Shown here piece by piece: positions 17,377-26,955 of a DNA stretch of 64,000 nucleotides. The position numbers were made by a program, and so were the translations under genes. Within the stretch, counting starts at the first letter, position 1, and every line of letters begins with the position of its first letter. Below the pieces are notes generated by a model, which worked only from the letters and a program-made list of their open reading frames with translations, did no database searches and was not told the DNA's origin. The stretch is from Candidatus Stramentimicrobium fermentans. Its GTDB lineage: Bacteria; Atribacterota; Phoenicimicrobiia; Phoenicimicrobiales; Stramentimicrobiaceae. The DNA is taken from assembly GCA_012520575.1 (NCBI GenBank), contig JAAYOB010000005.1:17632-81631 (forward strand), read 5' to 3'.

Positions 17377-18651
17377 TTGTTAGTACAAGTACCAAAAGGA
17401 ACCAATGATATACTCCCTGCACAGATAGATTACTGGTATTATCTGGAAAATATCATAAAAGAGGTGTTGCAAAACTTTGGTTATCGGGAAATAAGGACGC
17501 CTGTTTTTGAATATACCGAATTATTTGTAAGGGGAATTGGAGAGACCACAGATATAGTGGCCAAAGAGATGTTTACTTTTTCCGATAAAAAAGGGCGAAG
17601 CCTTACCTTGCGGCCGGAAGGTACTGCCCCGGTAATTAGGGCTTATCTGGAACACAACCTGAGCAGAGAAAATCCTTTAACTAAACTATTCTACATAGAA
17701 AGTATGTTTCGCAGTGAGAAACCGCAGGCAGGCAGATTCAGACAGTTCCATCAATTCGGTGCCGAAGCTATTGGTTCACCTTTACCGATCATTGATGCAG
17801 AGATAGTCGTTGCCGCGCTCTTCATTTTTCAAAAATTAGGGCTAACTGACCTAACCCTGCACTTGAACAGTGTAGGCTGTAAGCAATGCAGGCCAAAATA
17901 CTTAGATGCTCTGAGAGATTATTTTCGAGAAAAAAAAGCTCAATTATGCGCTGACTGTCAGTTACGCTATGAAACAAACCCGCTCAGGATACTCGATTGC
18001 AAAAAAGAACAGTGCCGGGTAATTGTCGGAAAATGCCCTTCGATCTTTAAATATCTGTGCCGGGATTGTGCTGCACATTTTGATGCCTTAAAAGTATATC
18101 TCGATAAACTCGGTATTACCTATCAGATTAACCCATTTCTGGTAAGAGGATTGGATTATTATACTAAAACTGCTTTTGAAATTATCTCAGGGGAATTAGG
18201 TGCGCAAAATGCCATATGTGGTGGGGGAAGGTACGATTATCTGGCAGAAGAACTTGGCGGCAAACCTACCCCGGGAGTCGGCTTTGCCGCCGGTATGGAA
18301 AGAGTTTTAATGACCATAATCAAACAAAATATTGAAATCCCTTTATGGGGAGGAATTAAGGTCTTTGTTGCGGTAACCGGCCAGGATGGAGTTAATACTG
18401 CCCTTGAAATTGCCAACCAGCTAAGATCAGCAGGTGTTGCTGCCGATATGGATTTTTTAGGAAAAAGCTTAAAAGCCCAATTGAGAATGGCTAACAAGTT
18501 ACAGATTCCCTATGTACTTATCTTAGGTCCCGACGAATTAAAAGAGAATGCGGTATTAATTAAAGACATGGAGGAAGGGACTCAGGAGACAGTCTCCTTA
18601 AAAAATATTTTATTCCATCTTAAATCACTGATTTTAAAGAATAAAATTTAA
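17377..18651 (+). CDS. hisS: Histidyl-tRNA synthetase
   Basis: Class II synthetase charging tRNA-His. Motif 2 region (FYIESMFRSEKPQAGRFRQF) and the histidine-binding LVRGLDYYTKTAFE segment are present, with a C-terminal anticodon-binding domain from about residue 330. A cysteine-bearing insertion (CKQC, CADC, CRDC) in the middle is the usual form of the Gram-positive type. 424 residues is normal. Start is TTG at 17377 after AAAGGAG (17364-17370). It is the first gene under the T-box, 258 bases beyond the regulated terminator. Confidence 0.97.
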   Translation: MLVQVPKGTNDILPAQIDYWYYLENIIKEVLQNFGYREIRTPVFEYTELFVRGIGETTDIVAKEMFTFSDKKGRSLTLRPEGTAPVIRAYLEHNLSRENPLTKLFYIESMFRSEKPQAGRFRQFHQFGAEAIGSPLPIIDAEIVVAALFIFQKLGLTDLTLHLNSVGCKQCRPKYLDALRDYFREKKAQLCADCQLRYETNPLRILDCKKEQCRVIVGKCPSIFKYLCRDCAAHFDALKVYLDKLGITYQINPFLVRGLDYYTKTAFEIISGELGAQNAICGGGRYDYLAEELGGKPTPGVGFAAGMERVLMTIIKQNIEIPLWGGIKVFVAVTGQDGVNTALEIANQLRSAGVAADMDFLGKSLKAQLRMANKLQIPYVLILGPDELKENAVLIKDMEEGTQETVSLKNILFHLKSLILKNKI

Positions 18652-18699
18652 AACCCATCATTATGTTATCTTTTTTGGAAATAAGGAGGAAGATAGTTT

Positions 18700-19995
18700 A
18701 TGGAAGTGATTTCAATATCGGAGGTAGGAAAACATGATACAGAACATGTCTGTATCAAAGGGTGGCTCTATAACCAACGCTCCAGTGGAAAAATAAAATT
18801 CATGGTTATTCGAGATGGAACAGGGTTTTTACAGGGAACGCTGATAAAAAGTGAGATGGAAGAACAATATTTTAATCTATTAGATGAGTTGCATTACGAA
18901 TCGTCTATTGTAGTGGAAGGGGTTATAAAAAAGGAGCAGAGAGCGCCCAGCGGATATGAAATGCTGGTCAAGACTATTCGGGTGGTTCAAAATGCTCAGG
19001 AAGACTATCCTATCTCTCTTAAAAAACATGGAGTAGCTTTTCTGATGAATTATCGGCATCTTTGGCTCAGGACCCAAAGGCAAAATGCCATTTTAAGAAT
19101 CAGAGTTGAAATCGTAAAAGCAATCCACCATTTTTTACAGCAAAGAGGGTTTTATCTAATTGAATCTCCTATACTGACTCCCGCTGCTTGTGAGGGAACG
19201 ACAACGCTTTTCGAAACCGATTATTTTGAAGACAAAGCTTATTTAACCCAGAGCGGTCAATTGTATAATGAAGCTTCAGCTATGGCTTTTGGTAAAGTTT
19301 ATTGTTTTGGTCCCACCTTCAGGGCAGAGAAGTCCAAAACGAGGAGACATCTGATGGAATTTTGGATGGTGGAACCGGAGGCCGCCTATTTTAGCTTTGA
19401 AGATAATAATCAGCTGCAGGAAGAATTGGTCGTTGCCATTGTACAGCATGTTTTGCAGGCTTGTCCCTTAGAATTAAAAATATTGGAAAGGGATGTCTCA
19501 TTGTTGGAAAAAGTGCAATCACCCTTTCCTTACTTATCCTATGATGATGCGATTAAGATAATACAAAAGCATGGCAGTTCCACTCAGTGGGGAGATGACC
19601 TTACCGGAGAAGATGAGACCATCGTTTCTAAGTATTATGACCGTCCTGTCTTTATTCACCATTTTCCAACTAAATGCAAAGCTTTCTATATGAAACCTGA
19701 TCCGGAAAGACCCGAAACGGTTTTGGGAGCCGATTTAATTGCTCCTGAAGGGTTTGGAGAGATAATTGGCGGCGGAGAACGTATAGATGATTATCAGCTG
19801 ATTAAAGACAGGATTAGAGAGCATCAACTACCGGAAGAAGATTATCAATGGTATATAGATTTGAGGAAATATGGTTCGGTTCCCCATTCCGGTTTTGGTC
19901 TGGGAATTGAAAGAACCGTTGCCTGGATTTGCAATCTTCCCCATATCAGGGAGGCTATTGCCTTCCCGCGCATGCTGCATAAGATTTATCCGTAA
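18700..19995 (+). CDS. asnS: Asparaginyl-tRNA synthetase
   Basis: Class IIb synthetase with an N-terminal OB-fold anticodon domain (about 1-105) and a catalytic core. Motif 2 reads FGPTFRAEKSKTRRHLMEFW and motif 3 GFGLGIERTVAWI. The substrate pocket region (SGQLYNEASAMAFGKVYCFG) resembles AsnRS rather than AspRS, and a separate full-length aspS follows. 431 residues is usual for AsnRS. AAGGAGG precedes the ATG; 48 bases separate it from hisS. Its presence means Asn-tRNA can be made directly; whether a GatCAB route also exists cannot be seen here. An archaeal-type AspRS is the alternative but less likely. Confidence 0.9.
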   Translation: MEVISISEVGKHDTEHVCIKGWLYNQRSSGKIKFMVIRDGTGFLQGTLIKSEMEEQYFNLLDELHYESSIVVEGVIKKEQRAPSGYEMLVKTIRVVQNAQEDYPISLKKHGVAFLMNYRHLWLRTQRQNAILRIRVEIVKAIHHFLQQRGFYLIESPILTPAACEGTTTLFETDYFEDKAYLTQSGQLYNEASAMAFGKVYCFGPTFRAEKSKTRRHLMEFWMVEPEAAYFSFEDNNQLQEELVVAIVQHVLQACPLELKILERDVSLLEKVQSPFPYLSYDDAIKIIQKHGSSTQWGDDLTGEDETIVSKYYDRPVFIHHFPTKCKAFYMKPDPERPETVLGADLIAPEGFGEIIGGGERIDDYQLIKDRIREHQLPEEDYQWYIDLRKYGSVPHSGFGLGIERTVAWICNLPHIREAIAFPRMLHKIYP

Positions 19996-20192
19996 ACTCG
20001 CAGTATGCCGTGAATCGCGCGAAGTGCGCGGTAGGAGATCCCGAGTAAAAATGTGAAAGATGTGGGAGTAATCGGGTGAGGCCATCACAACAGCTAATTG
20101 CCGGAAATAGAGTTGTTTTAATCTGAAAACCGAGATTCGAAAACTGTAAACCGTTTTTTTAACTTTATATTAAAAACAAGGAGTGGACTGAA

Positions 20193-21992
20193 ATGACCTT
20201 ATCAGAACAAGAACAAAATGAAATGAAATTATGGAAAAGAACTCATAGTTGCGGAGAATTGAATAAAGGTAATATTGAAGAAAATGTTACCCTGATGGGA
20301 TGGGTTAATTCCCGTCGAGACCATGGCGGACTAATTTTCATTGACTTAAGGGATAGAGAGGGCAAAACGCAGATTGTTTTTGACCCAAAAGTTTCCAAAG
20401 AAGCACATCAGCTGGCTCATAACATTCGTAATGAATTTGTTATTGCGGTCAAGGGAGAGGTGTCATTCAGAGGAAAGGATGCCATAAACCCTAATATGAA
20501 AACCGGCGAAATAGAAATCCGAATTAGTGAAATGCAGATACTAAGCCAGTCCAAACAACTTCCTTTTAGTATTAGCGAATACTCCGATGTAGGTGAGGAT
20601 GCCCGCTTAAAATATCGTTATTTAGACCTCAGAAGGACTGAGATGAAAAACAATATAATCCTGCGCCATAAAGTCTCTTTATTAATTAGAAATTTTTTAA
20701 ACAAAAAAGGATTTTTAGAGATAGAAACACCATTTTTAACGAAAAGTACACCGGAAGGTGCGAGAGACTACATTGTTCCCAGTCGGGTAAATCCGGGTAA
20801 ATTTTTTGCCCTTCCCCAATCACCGCAGTTATTTAAACAATTACTAATGATCAGCGGTTTTGATAAATATTTTCAGATAGTGAGGTGCTTTAGAGACGAA
20901 GATTTAAGAGCTGACCGGGCACCGGAATTTACTCAATTAGATATGGAAATGTCTTTTATTGACCGCGATATACTCTTTAACCTTATTGAAGAGTTAATGG
21001 CAACTCTATTTAAAGAAATTCTCTCGGCAGAGGTTAAGAGACCCTTCCCCAGACTTGATTATGATGATGCCATGTCGCATTATGGTATTGATAAACCTGA
21101 TTTAAGATATGGCATGAAGATTCATAATCTAAATGAGTTTTTTAAGGATACCCAATTTAGTCCTTTTTCAGAGGTGCTGGCCGGTAATGGTAAAATTGGT
21201 GCTCTTAAAACTGAGCAGCCCGAAAAATTTTCCAGAAAAAATATTGATGACTTAGATCTTTTTGTAAAGTCATTGGGATTAGGAGGCTTAATTTCTATTC
21301 GTTTTAAGGAGGGAAGCGAACTCCAGTCCTCTTTAAAAAAATACATTACCGAAGAGACAGCGGCATTGCTGAAAAAAGAGATGCAAGCCCAACCGGGAGA
21401 CCTTGTTTTTATAGCTGCCGGCAGCACTGAAAAAGTAAATCAAGTGTTAGGCTTGCTGCGTATAAAAATTGCCAACACTTTAAAGATAATTCCAAAAGAG
21501 CAATATAAATTCTTATGGGTAACCAATTTTCCGTTATTTGAATATTCTCAGACCGAAAAACGGTATACTTCAGTGCACCATCCCTTTACTGCTCCGGTAG
21601 ATGAAGATATCGCTATGCTGGAAAGTAACCCCTATCAGGTTCGTTCTAAGGCTTATGATTTAGTACTGAATGGCAATGAAATTGGAGGAGGAAGTATTCG
21701 TATTCACCGTACCGAGCTGCAGCAAAAAATATTTAATTTATTGGGAATAAAAGCCGAAGAGGCCGAACAGAAATTCGGCTTTCTACTGGAAGCATTGCAA
21801 TATGGTCCTCCGCCGCATGGAGGAATTGCCTTTGGAATGGATAGGATTGTGATGCTGTTGGCAGGTGCATCTTCCATACGTGATGCAATCGCCTTTCCCA
21901 AAACAGCAAAAGCTACCTGTCCTTTAACCGGGGCGCCCTCTGAGGTCAGCTCGGAGCAATTAAAGGAGCTTCATATAAAGTTGGACCTTTAG
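20193..21992 (+). CDS. aspS: Aspartyl-tRNA synthetase, bacterial type
   Basis: Class IIb synthetase of the long bacterial form (599 residues): OB-fold domain (about 14-115), catalytic core interrupted by a GAD insertion domain (about 290-420), and a C-terminal extension. Motif 2 (FRDEDLRADRAPEFTQLD) and motif 3 (GGIAFGMDRIVMLL) are intact. AAGGAG (20178-20183) lies nine bases from the chosen ATG. The 197 bases after asnS contain a GC-rich hairpin (CGCGCGAAGTGCGCG near 20017) and CTGAAAACCG repeat units but no gene. It probably belongs to the T-box-controlled transcript. Confidence 0.97.
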   Translation: MTLSEQEQNEMKLWKRTHSCGELNKGNIEENVTLMGWVNSRRDHGGLIFIDLRDREGKTQIVFDPKVSKEAHQLAHNIRNEFVIAVKGEVSFRGKDAINPNMKTGEIEIRISEMQILSQSKQLPFSISEYSDVGEDARLKYRYLDLRRTEMKNNIILRHKVSLLIRNFLNKKGFLEIETPFLTKSTPEGARDYIVPSRVNPGKFFALPQSPQLFKQLLMISGFDKYFQIVRCFRDEDLRADRAPEFTQLDMEMSFIDRDILFNLIEELMATLFKEILSAEVKRPFPRLDYDDAMSHYGIDKPDLRYGMKIHNLNEFFKDTQFSPFSEVLAGNGKIGALKTEQPEKFSRKNIDDLDLFVKSLGLGGLISIRFKEGSELQSSLKKYITEETAALLKKEMQAQPGDLVFIAAGSTEKVNQVLGLLRIKIANTLKIIPKEQYKFLWVTNFPLFEYSQTEKRYTSVHHPFTAPVDEDIAMLESNPYQVRSKAYDLVLNGNEIGGGSIRIHRTELQQKIFNLLGIKAEEAEQKFGFLLEALQYGPPPHGGIAFGMDRIVMLLAGASSIRDAIAFPKTAKATCPLTGAPSEVSSEQLKELHIKLDL

Positions 21993-22023
21993 CAAATACC
22001 GATAGTGCAATATTTTAGGTGAA

Positions 22024-22052
22024 TTGCATTTAAATAAAAAATATGCTATATT
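22024..22052 (+). promoter_or_regulatory. Strong sigma-A promoter driving the 6S-like RNA
   Basis: TTGCAT (22024-22029), a 17-base spacer and TATATT (22047-22052). A start near 22059 would begin right at the first paired bases of the structured RNA. Confidence 0.75.
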
Positions 22053-22058
22053 GTAACT

Positions 22059-22305
22059 GCAAGGCAAATAAGATTAGTTGCCCTGCTGTGATCGCTAACT
22101 GAATAAGTTTTGACCCAACACTTTTCCAAAAAGGAAATTGATCTCCGGGTGTGAAATGCAAGCCTGTGGTTTTCCGAAAGGTTTGCCTAAAATTAACAGC
22201 GATGTTAATTAACTGGACGCATGAAGCATTCGGGTAAATATCCACCTGTTTGAGGGTCGGATTCAAAACTTGTTGTTTGCGGCATAGCAGGGTTATTGTT
22301 TGTCT
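22059..22305 (+). ncRNA. ssrS: 6S RNA-like structured RNA (ssrS candidate)
   Basis: No protein is encoded here, yet the stretch folds as a long rod. CCCTGCTGTG (22081-22090) pairs with CATAGCAGGG (22283-22292). AAGTTTTG (22105-22112) pairs with CAAAACTT (22264-22271), and GACCC (22112-22116) with GGGTC (22254-22258). A large asymmetric bubble separates the two helices. Inner hairpins include AATTAAC/GTTAATT. A consensus promoter lies just upstream and a 5-formyl-THF cyclo-ligase gene just downstream. A rod with a central bubble next to that gene is the known 6S RNA setting (ssrS-ygfA). 6S RNA mimics an open promoter and binds housekeeping RNA polymerase. At about 245 nt it is longer than usual, so another ncRNA class remains possible. 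Confidence 0.65.
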
Positions 22306-22335
22306 GTCGGCAATTTCTATTTCTGTATATTTATT

Positions 22336-22941
22336 ATGGTCAGATTAAGTAAACATTCTATCAGAAAAAAGCTCTTAAGTGAAAGAAGCAAACTATCACC
22401 GGAAATAATTTTGGAAAATAGTAAAAAAATAACAGAATCTTTGCTTAAATTAGATATATATCAACAATCAACCAACATTATGCTCTATATTGCCACTCCA
22501 TCTGAAGTGCAGACCGAGGAAATTATAAAAACTGCTCAAAAAGATAGAAAAAAAGTTTTTGTTCCCCTAATTATTCGGAGAGATCAGCCCATGCTTCCTT
22601 CTTTGTTAAATGATTTTGAAAAAGAGCTTTCTACCGGCTATTTAGGAATACTGCAGCCAAGAAAAGAATTCTTCAGAATTTATCCTCCCAGTATTTTAAA
22701 TCTCATAATAGTTCCCGGAGTTGCCTTTACACTTCAGGGTCATCGTTTAGGCCGGGGAGGAGGATATTATGACCGATTCCTTAGTCAGTTAAAAAAGGAC
22801 ACTATATCGGTAGCACTTGCTTTTGAAATGCAAATTTTAGCTCAGATACCTCATGACCAAAATGATTTTCCGGTAGATTACATTATAACCGAACAGAGAG
22901 TAATTCCAATCAGAAGTCCTTTGTTAAAAGATGAAAATTGA
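22336..22941 (+). CDS. 5-formyltetrahydrofolate cyclo-ligase
   Basis: Converts 5-formyl-THF to 5,10-methenyl-THF with ATP, returning folate to one-carbon metabolism (YgfA/FthC/MTHFS family). The C-terminal nucleotide-binding motif LGRGGGYYDRFL is intact, as is the earlier GVAFTLQGHRLG segment. I chose ATG 22336, where the protein starts MVRLSKHSIRKKLL, the usual N-terminal helix; an upstream in-frame TTG at 22300 would run into the structured RNA. No good ribosome-binding site precedes this ATG. Length 201 is typical. Confidence 0.93.
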   Translation: MVRLSKHSIRKKLLSERSKLSPEIILENSKKITESLLKLDIYQQSTNIMLYIATPSEVQTEEIIKTAQKDRKKVFVPLIIRRDQPMLPSLLNDFEKELSTGYLGILQPRKEFFRIYPPSILNLIIVPGVAFTLQGHRLGRGGGYYDRFLSQLKKDTISVALAFEMQILAQIPHDQNDFPVDYIITEQRVIPIRSPLLKDEN

Positions 22942-23091
22942 CCTGAATAACAATTATAAAAATATTAGACTTAATTATCGGCTGAAGATTAGAAACAAAA
23001 AAAGTATATTTTCTCTAAATTGTGATTAATAGTAATATAAGTAAATATGTGATAATATTGACACACGAATTAAGAAGGAGATTACCAGTCC

Positions 23092-25086
23092 ATGGAAAAA
23101 CAAAATGATACACCTGAAGAAAGAACAGAAAATCAAAGTCCGGAGCAAATGGATACAATGCTCAATGATTCATTGAAGGACTTTAAGCAGATCAGGAGCG
23201 GGGAAGTTGTACGAGGCAGGATTATTAAAGTTGAGGAAGATGGATACCATATTGACATCAACTATAAGATGGAAGGTTTTCTCCCCACTGAGGAAGATTC
23301 TTTGCTGGGAAAGAGCCAGCATAGAGTACACCACACTCTGGAAATAGATGATGAAATTGAGGTCTATATTGTTCGTGTTGATGAAAAAAATGGACAGATT
23401 CATCTATCCCGGGAGAGAGCCCGTTATATAACCTTATGGGACCGGCTGTTTAATGCCTTCAAGAACAAGAAATCAATAGAAGGTGAAGTTATTGAAAAAA
23501 ATTCCAATGGACTGATGGTAGATATAGGGGTTAAAGCTTTTGTGCCCTTGTCCCAGGTAGAGCAGAGATTTATTACCGAACAAGACCTGGAGAAATACGT
23601 AGGTAAAAAATTATCTTTCCTTATTCTAAAACTGGATAAAGCAAAAAATAATGTTGTATTATCGCACTGCGAAGCTTTGGAAAAAGAGAGAGAATCCATG
23701 AGACAGAAAACTTTAGCCAATCTGAAAGTAGGGCAAATCTCAGATGGCAAAGTGGTTAATATTACCGATTTCGGTGCTTTTGTAGATATCGGGGGTATTG
23801 AAGGGTTGCTGCATCTTTCTGAAATTACCTGGAAGGAAATTAGAAATCCTCTGAGTCTGATCCAGAAAGGTGATGAAGTTAAGGTAAAGGTTATAGATTT
23901 TAATAAAGAACAGAAAAGGATATCTCTCAGCATAAAACAATTAAATCCCAATCCCTGGGATGAAGTGGAAAAAAGATATAGTGTCGGCGATGAAGTTGAG
24001 GGAAAGGTCATTAGTATTAAGGATTTTGGTGCTTTTATTGAATTAGAAGAGGGATTGAATGGTTTATTGCATATTTCCGATATGTCCTGGGCTTATACCA
24101 GGACACCTCAGGAAGTCTTAGCAGAAAATGAAACAGTAAAAGTCAGAGTACTCGATATCAATAAAGAAGAAAGAAAGATGTCGCTCGGCTTAAAACAGCT
24201 CATGGCAGACCCCTGGACCAATATTGAAGAAAAATATGCCCTGGGTAATACAGTAGAGGGAAAAATAACCCAGGTGACCTCCTATGGGGCAAATGTAGAA
24301 TTAGAACCGGGTGTGTCCGGCATTATTCATCTATCTGAAATCGATTGGAAATACATTGAAAGGCCATCCTCCATCCTAAAAAAATATGCAGTTCTGCCCT
24401 TAAAAGTAATTAAAATTGACGAAAAAGACCGTTTATTATTTTTAAGCAGAAAGCAGGCATTGCCCAATCCCTGGATTGATATTGAACAAAAATATAAGAT
24501 TAACGATACGGTCAAGGCAGTGGTGCAGAGATTGAAAAATTTTGGTGTTTTCGTTTCCCTCGATGAAAAAATCGAAGGGTTTATACCATTTTCCGAAATC
24601 ACCTGGGAAGACATTAAACACCCCAATCAAGTACTTAAAAAAGGTGACGAGTTGGAACTGAAAATAATTGAAATAGATCCGGGGAAGTTCCAGATAACCT
24701 TAAGCCGTAAACAACTTTTGCCTAATCCCTGGACTGAGATAAAAAAGAAATATGGAACAGGAACTATTGTAGAAGGAAAAGTGGTTAATATTACCGATTT
24801 CGGTGTCTTTGTAAACCTGGAAAAAAATATTGACGGTCTGGTTCCTCTCTCTGAAATATCTCCTAAAAGAATTGAAGATGTTAATAGCGTACTTGCAATT
24901 GGCGATACAGTCCAAGCTCTGGTAACCAGAATTGATGATAGGCGAAAGAAGATCAGTCTTAGTATCAGAAGAGCAGAAAGAGAAGCGCAGAAGAGACTGG
25001 TCAAAGATTTTAATAAACAAGAGGGCAATGAAAAAATTTTACTCAAAGATGTCTTTGGGGATATTTTAAATTTTAAAGAGAAATAA
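23092..25086 (+). CDS. rpsA: S1-repeat RNA-binding protein (ribosomal protein S1 homologue), seven domains
   Basis: Binds mRNA and helps ribosomes engage transcripts. After an acidic lead (1-35), seven S1 domains can be counted, starting at about residues 36, 125, 213, 298, 383, 468 and 553. Most show the pattern G..V.G.V..I..FGAFV.L...EGL.H.SE..W. Domains 3, 4 and 7 are the best conserved (ITDFGAFVDIGG, IKDFGAFIELEE, ITDFGVFVNLEK). E. coli S1 has six domains, so this 664-residue form has one more. Start is ATG behind AAGGAG. A TGATAAT sequence near 23050 may be the -10 box. It stands 150 bases after the folate gene and just before pilB. Confidence 0.9.
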   Translation: MEKQNDTPEERTENQSPEQMDTMLNDSLKDFKQIRSGEVVRGRIIKVEEDGYHIDINYKMEGFLPTEEDSLLGKSQHRVHHTLEIDDEIEVYIVRVDEKNGQIHLSRERARYITLWDRLFNAFKNKKSIEGEVIEKNSNGLMVDIGVKAFVPLSQVEQRFITEQDLEKYVGKKLSFLILKLDKAKNNVVLSHCEALEKERESMRQKTLANLKVGQISDGKVVNITDFGAFVDIGGIEGLLHLSEITWKEIRNPLSLIQKGDEVKVKVIDFNKEQKRISLSIKQLNPNPWDEVEKRYSVGDEVEGKVISIKDFGAFIELEEGLNGLLHISDMSWAYTRTPQEVLAENETVKVRVLDINKEERKMSLGLKQLMADPWTNIEEKYALGNTVEGKITQVTSYGANVELEPGVSGIIHLSEIDWKYIERPSSILKKYAVLPLKVIKIDEKDRLLFLSRKQALPNPWIDIEQKYKINDTVKAVVQRLKNFGVFVSLDEKIEGFIPFSEITWEDIKHPNQVLKKGDELELKIIEIDPGKFQITLSRKQLLPNPWTEIKKKYGTGTIVEGKVVNITDFGVFVNLEKNIDGLVPLSEISPKRIEDVNSVLAIGDTVQALVTRIDDRRKKISLSIRRAEREAQKRLVKDFNKQEGNEKILLKDVFGDILNFKEK

Positions 25087-25101
25087 TCAGAGGTATTAGT
25101 A

Positions 25102-26823
25102 TTGGAAATAGATAAAAAAAATAATATCTATTTTGCAAATTTAAGATTGGGTGAAATCCTTATCAATGAGGGTGCTATAAGCTCAGAGCAGCTAAAAAAA
25201 GCGCTGGAAGTTCAAAAAATCGATAGAAAAAAGAAGGTAGGAGAAATACTGCTCGAGCAGGGAGTAATTACTCAAAGGCAGCTCAATAATGCTTTGCAAT
25301 ATGTCTATGGGACCGAATATATTGAACTGAAGGATGCGATCATAGACCCGGAAATAGTTACTCTTATTCCCAAGAATATCGCCCTTCGATACAAAGTGGT
25401 GCCTCTCAATAAAGAAGACAGCACTTTAACCATTGCCATGGCTAATCCGTTGGATGTAAACGCTATTGATTATATCAGAGGATATACCCGCCTGGAAGTT
25501 AACCCCAAATTCGCAAGCGAAAATGAAATTATTAATGCCCTGAGTCATTATCACGATGCAGGAGAACAGTTTGATGACCTTTTAGAAAAGGTTGATATAG
25601 CTACTATAAGTGATGTAAATGACGAAGTAAACCTTTCTGCTTTAGAGGCTATCAGCCAGGAAGCCCCTATTATTCAATTAGTGAATATGATAATTGTAGA
25701 TGCTATTAAAGAAAGGGCTAGCGATATCCATTTAGAACCCAATCAGAGAGGTTTGTTAGTTCGTTATCGTATTGATGGCATATTACACGATATTCGTATG
25801 TTGCCTGTTAGAGTTCGGCCGGCGGTAATTTCTCGAATTAAAATATTATCTTATATGGACATAGCGGAAAGGCGTTTACCCCAGGATGGCCGCTTTCAGC
25901 TCCGTTTTGGAGCCCGTGAGGTCGATTTGAGGGTATCCTCAATCCCTACCGTTTTTGATGAAAAAATTGTAATTAGAATTTTAGATAAGAGTCAGGGAGT
26001 AATTTCTCTGAAAAGTATCGGTTTTACCGATACCCAATTGAATGAATTCCGCCGGATGATAAGTAGGCCGCATGGTATTATTCTTATTACCGGACCAACC
26101 GGTAGCGGTAAGAGCACCACCCTTTATGCCGGTTTAAATGAAGTTGACTCTACCAGCAAGAATGTAATTACGGTTGAAGACCCGGTAGAATACAAATTAG
26201 ACCGGATAAACCAGATAAATGTCAGACCAAAAATAAACCTTACTTTTGCTAATGCGCTCCGCTCTATTTTACGTCAGGACCCCGATATTATTATGATTGG
26301 TGAAATGAGGGACTCCGAAACTGCCCATATTGCTGTGCAATCTGCCCTGACCGGGCATCTTGTCTTTAGTACACTGCATACCAATGATGCGGTTGGCTCT
26401 TTAACCCGTATGATTGATATGGGAGTAGAGCCCTTTTTGATTGCCTCCTCTATAATTGGAGTTATGGCGCAAAGATTAGTTCGAAAAATATGTGAACACT
26501 GTAAAGAAGAATATACACCGGATGAAAATATTTTTGATGATCTCCGGCTTAATTTTGAGTTGCCTGATAAAAAAAGCATCAAGCTTTATCGGGGTAGGGG
26601 CTGCAGCCACTGCAAAAATACCGGCTACTATGGCCGGACATCTATTTTTGAGATGATACCTATAAATGATGAGATTCGCTCTCTCATTTTGAAAAAAACT
26701 TCCAGCAATGAGATAAAAGAAGTTGCTATCCGTTATGGCATGAAGACACTTTTGGATAGCGGAATAGCTAAAGCCCTGGCTGGAATTACCTCTATTGACG
26801 AAGTATTCCGAGTAGCTGTATAA
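25102..26823 (+). CDS. pilB: Type IV pilus assembly ATPase PilB, copy 1
   Basis: Cytoplasmic hexameric motor that powers pilus extension (GspE/PilB family). An N-terminal MshEN-type domain (about 15-150, with LGEILINEGAIS and VGEILLEQGVIT repeats) precedes the ATPase core. Walker A is GPTGSGKSTT (331-340), the Walker B region DPDIIMIGEMRD is present, and the His-box is LVFSTLHTND. A zinc-binding tetracysteine (CEHC...CSHC) lies near 465-505. MshEN domains bind c-di-GMP in some relatives, so second-messenger control is possible. TTG start at 25102; it lies 15 bases after rpsA. A second, different copy lies at 32885. Confidence 0.95.
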   Translation: MEIDKKNNIYFANLRLGEILINEGAISSEQLKKALEVQKIDRKKKVGEILLEQGVITQRQLNNALQYVYGTEYIELKDAIIDPEIVTLIPKNIALRYKVVPLNKEDSTLTIAMANPLDVNAIDYIRGYTRLEVNPKFASENEIINALSHYHDAGEQFDDLLEKVDIATISDVNDEVNLSALEAISQEAPIIQLVNMIIVDAIKERASDIHLEPNQRGLLVRYRIDGILHDIRMLPVRVRPAVISRIKILSYMDIAERRLPQDGRFQLRFGAREVDLRVSSIPTVFDEKIVIRILDKSQGVISLKSIGFTDTQLNEFRRMISRPHGIILITGPTGSGKSTTLYAGLNEVDSTSKNVITVEDPVEYKLDRINQINVRPKINLTFANALRSILRQDPDIIMIGEMRDSETAHIAVQSALTGHLVFSTLHTNDAVGSLTRMIDMGVEPFLIASSIIGVMAQRLVRKICEHCKEEYTPDENIFDDLRLNFELPDKKSIKLYRGRGCSHCKNTGYYGRTSIFEMIPINDEIRSLILKKTSSNEIKEVAIRYGMKTLLDSGIAKALAGITSIDEVFRVAV

Positions 26824-26955
26824 TACTCAGCATAGCTATATAATCATTTTGTAAATATAATTTTTTCTAGTCTATTTATATACACCAACTATATGTTAAT
26901 TAATTTCAAATCTACTCGATAGTTTGGTTATTTTTTTATAGAAAAGGAATTCAAC

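Noticed and set aside
22030-22266. 78-residue minus-strand open frame opposite the 6S-like RNA
   Set aside because: The plus strand has a consensus promoter and long paired helices here; the antisense peptide has no family features.
23424-24011. 195-residue minus-strand frame opposite the S1 protein gene
   Set aside because: A by-product of the repeated S1-domain coding pattern on the other strand.
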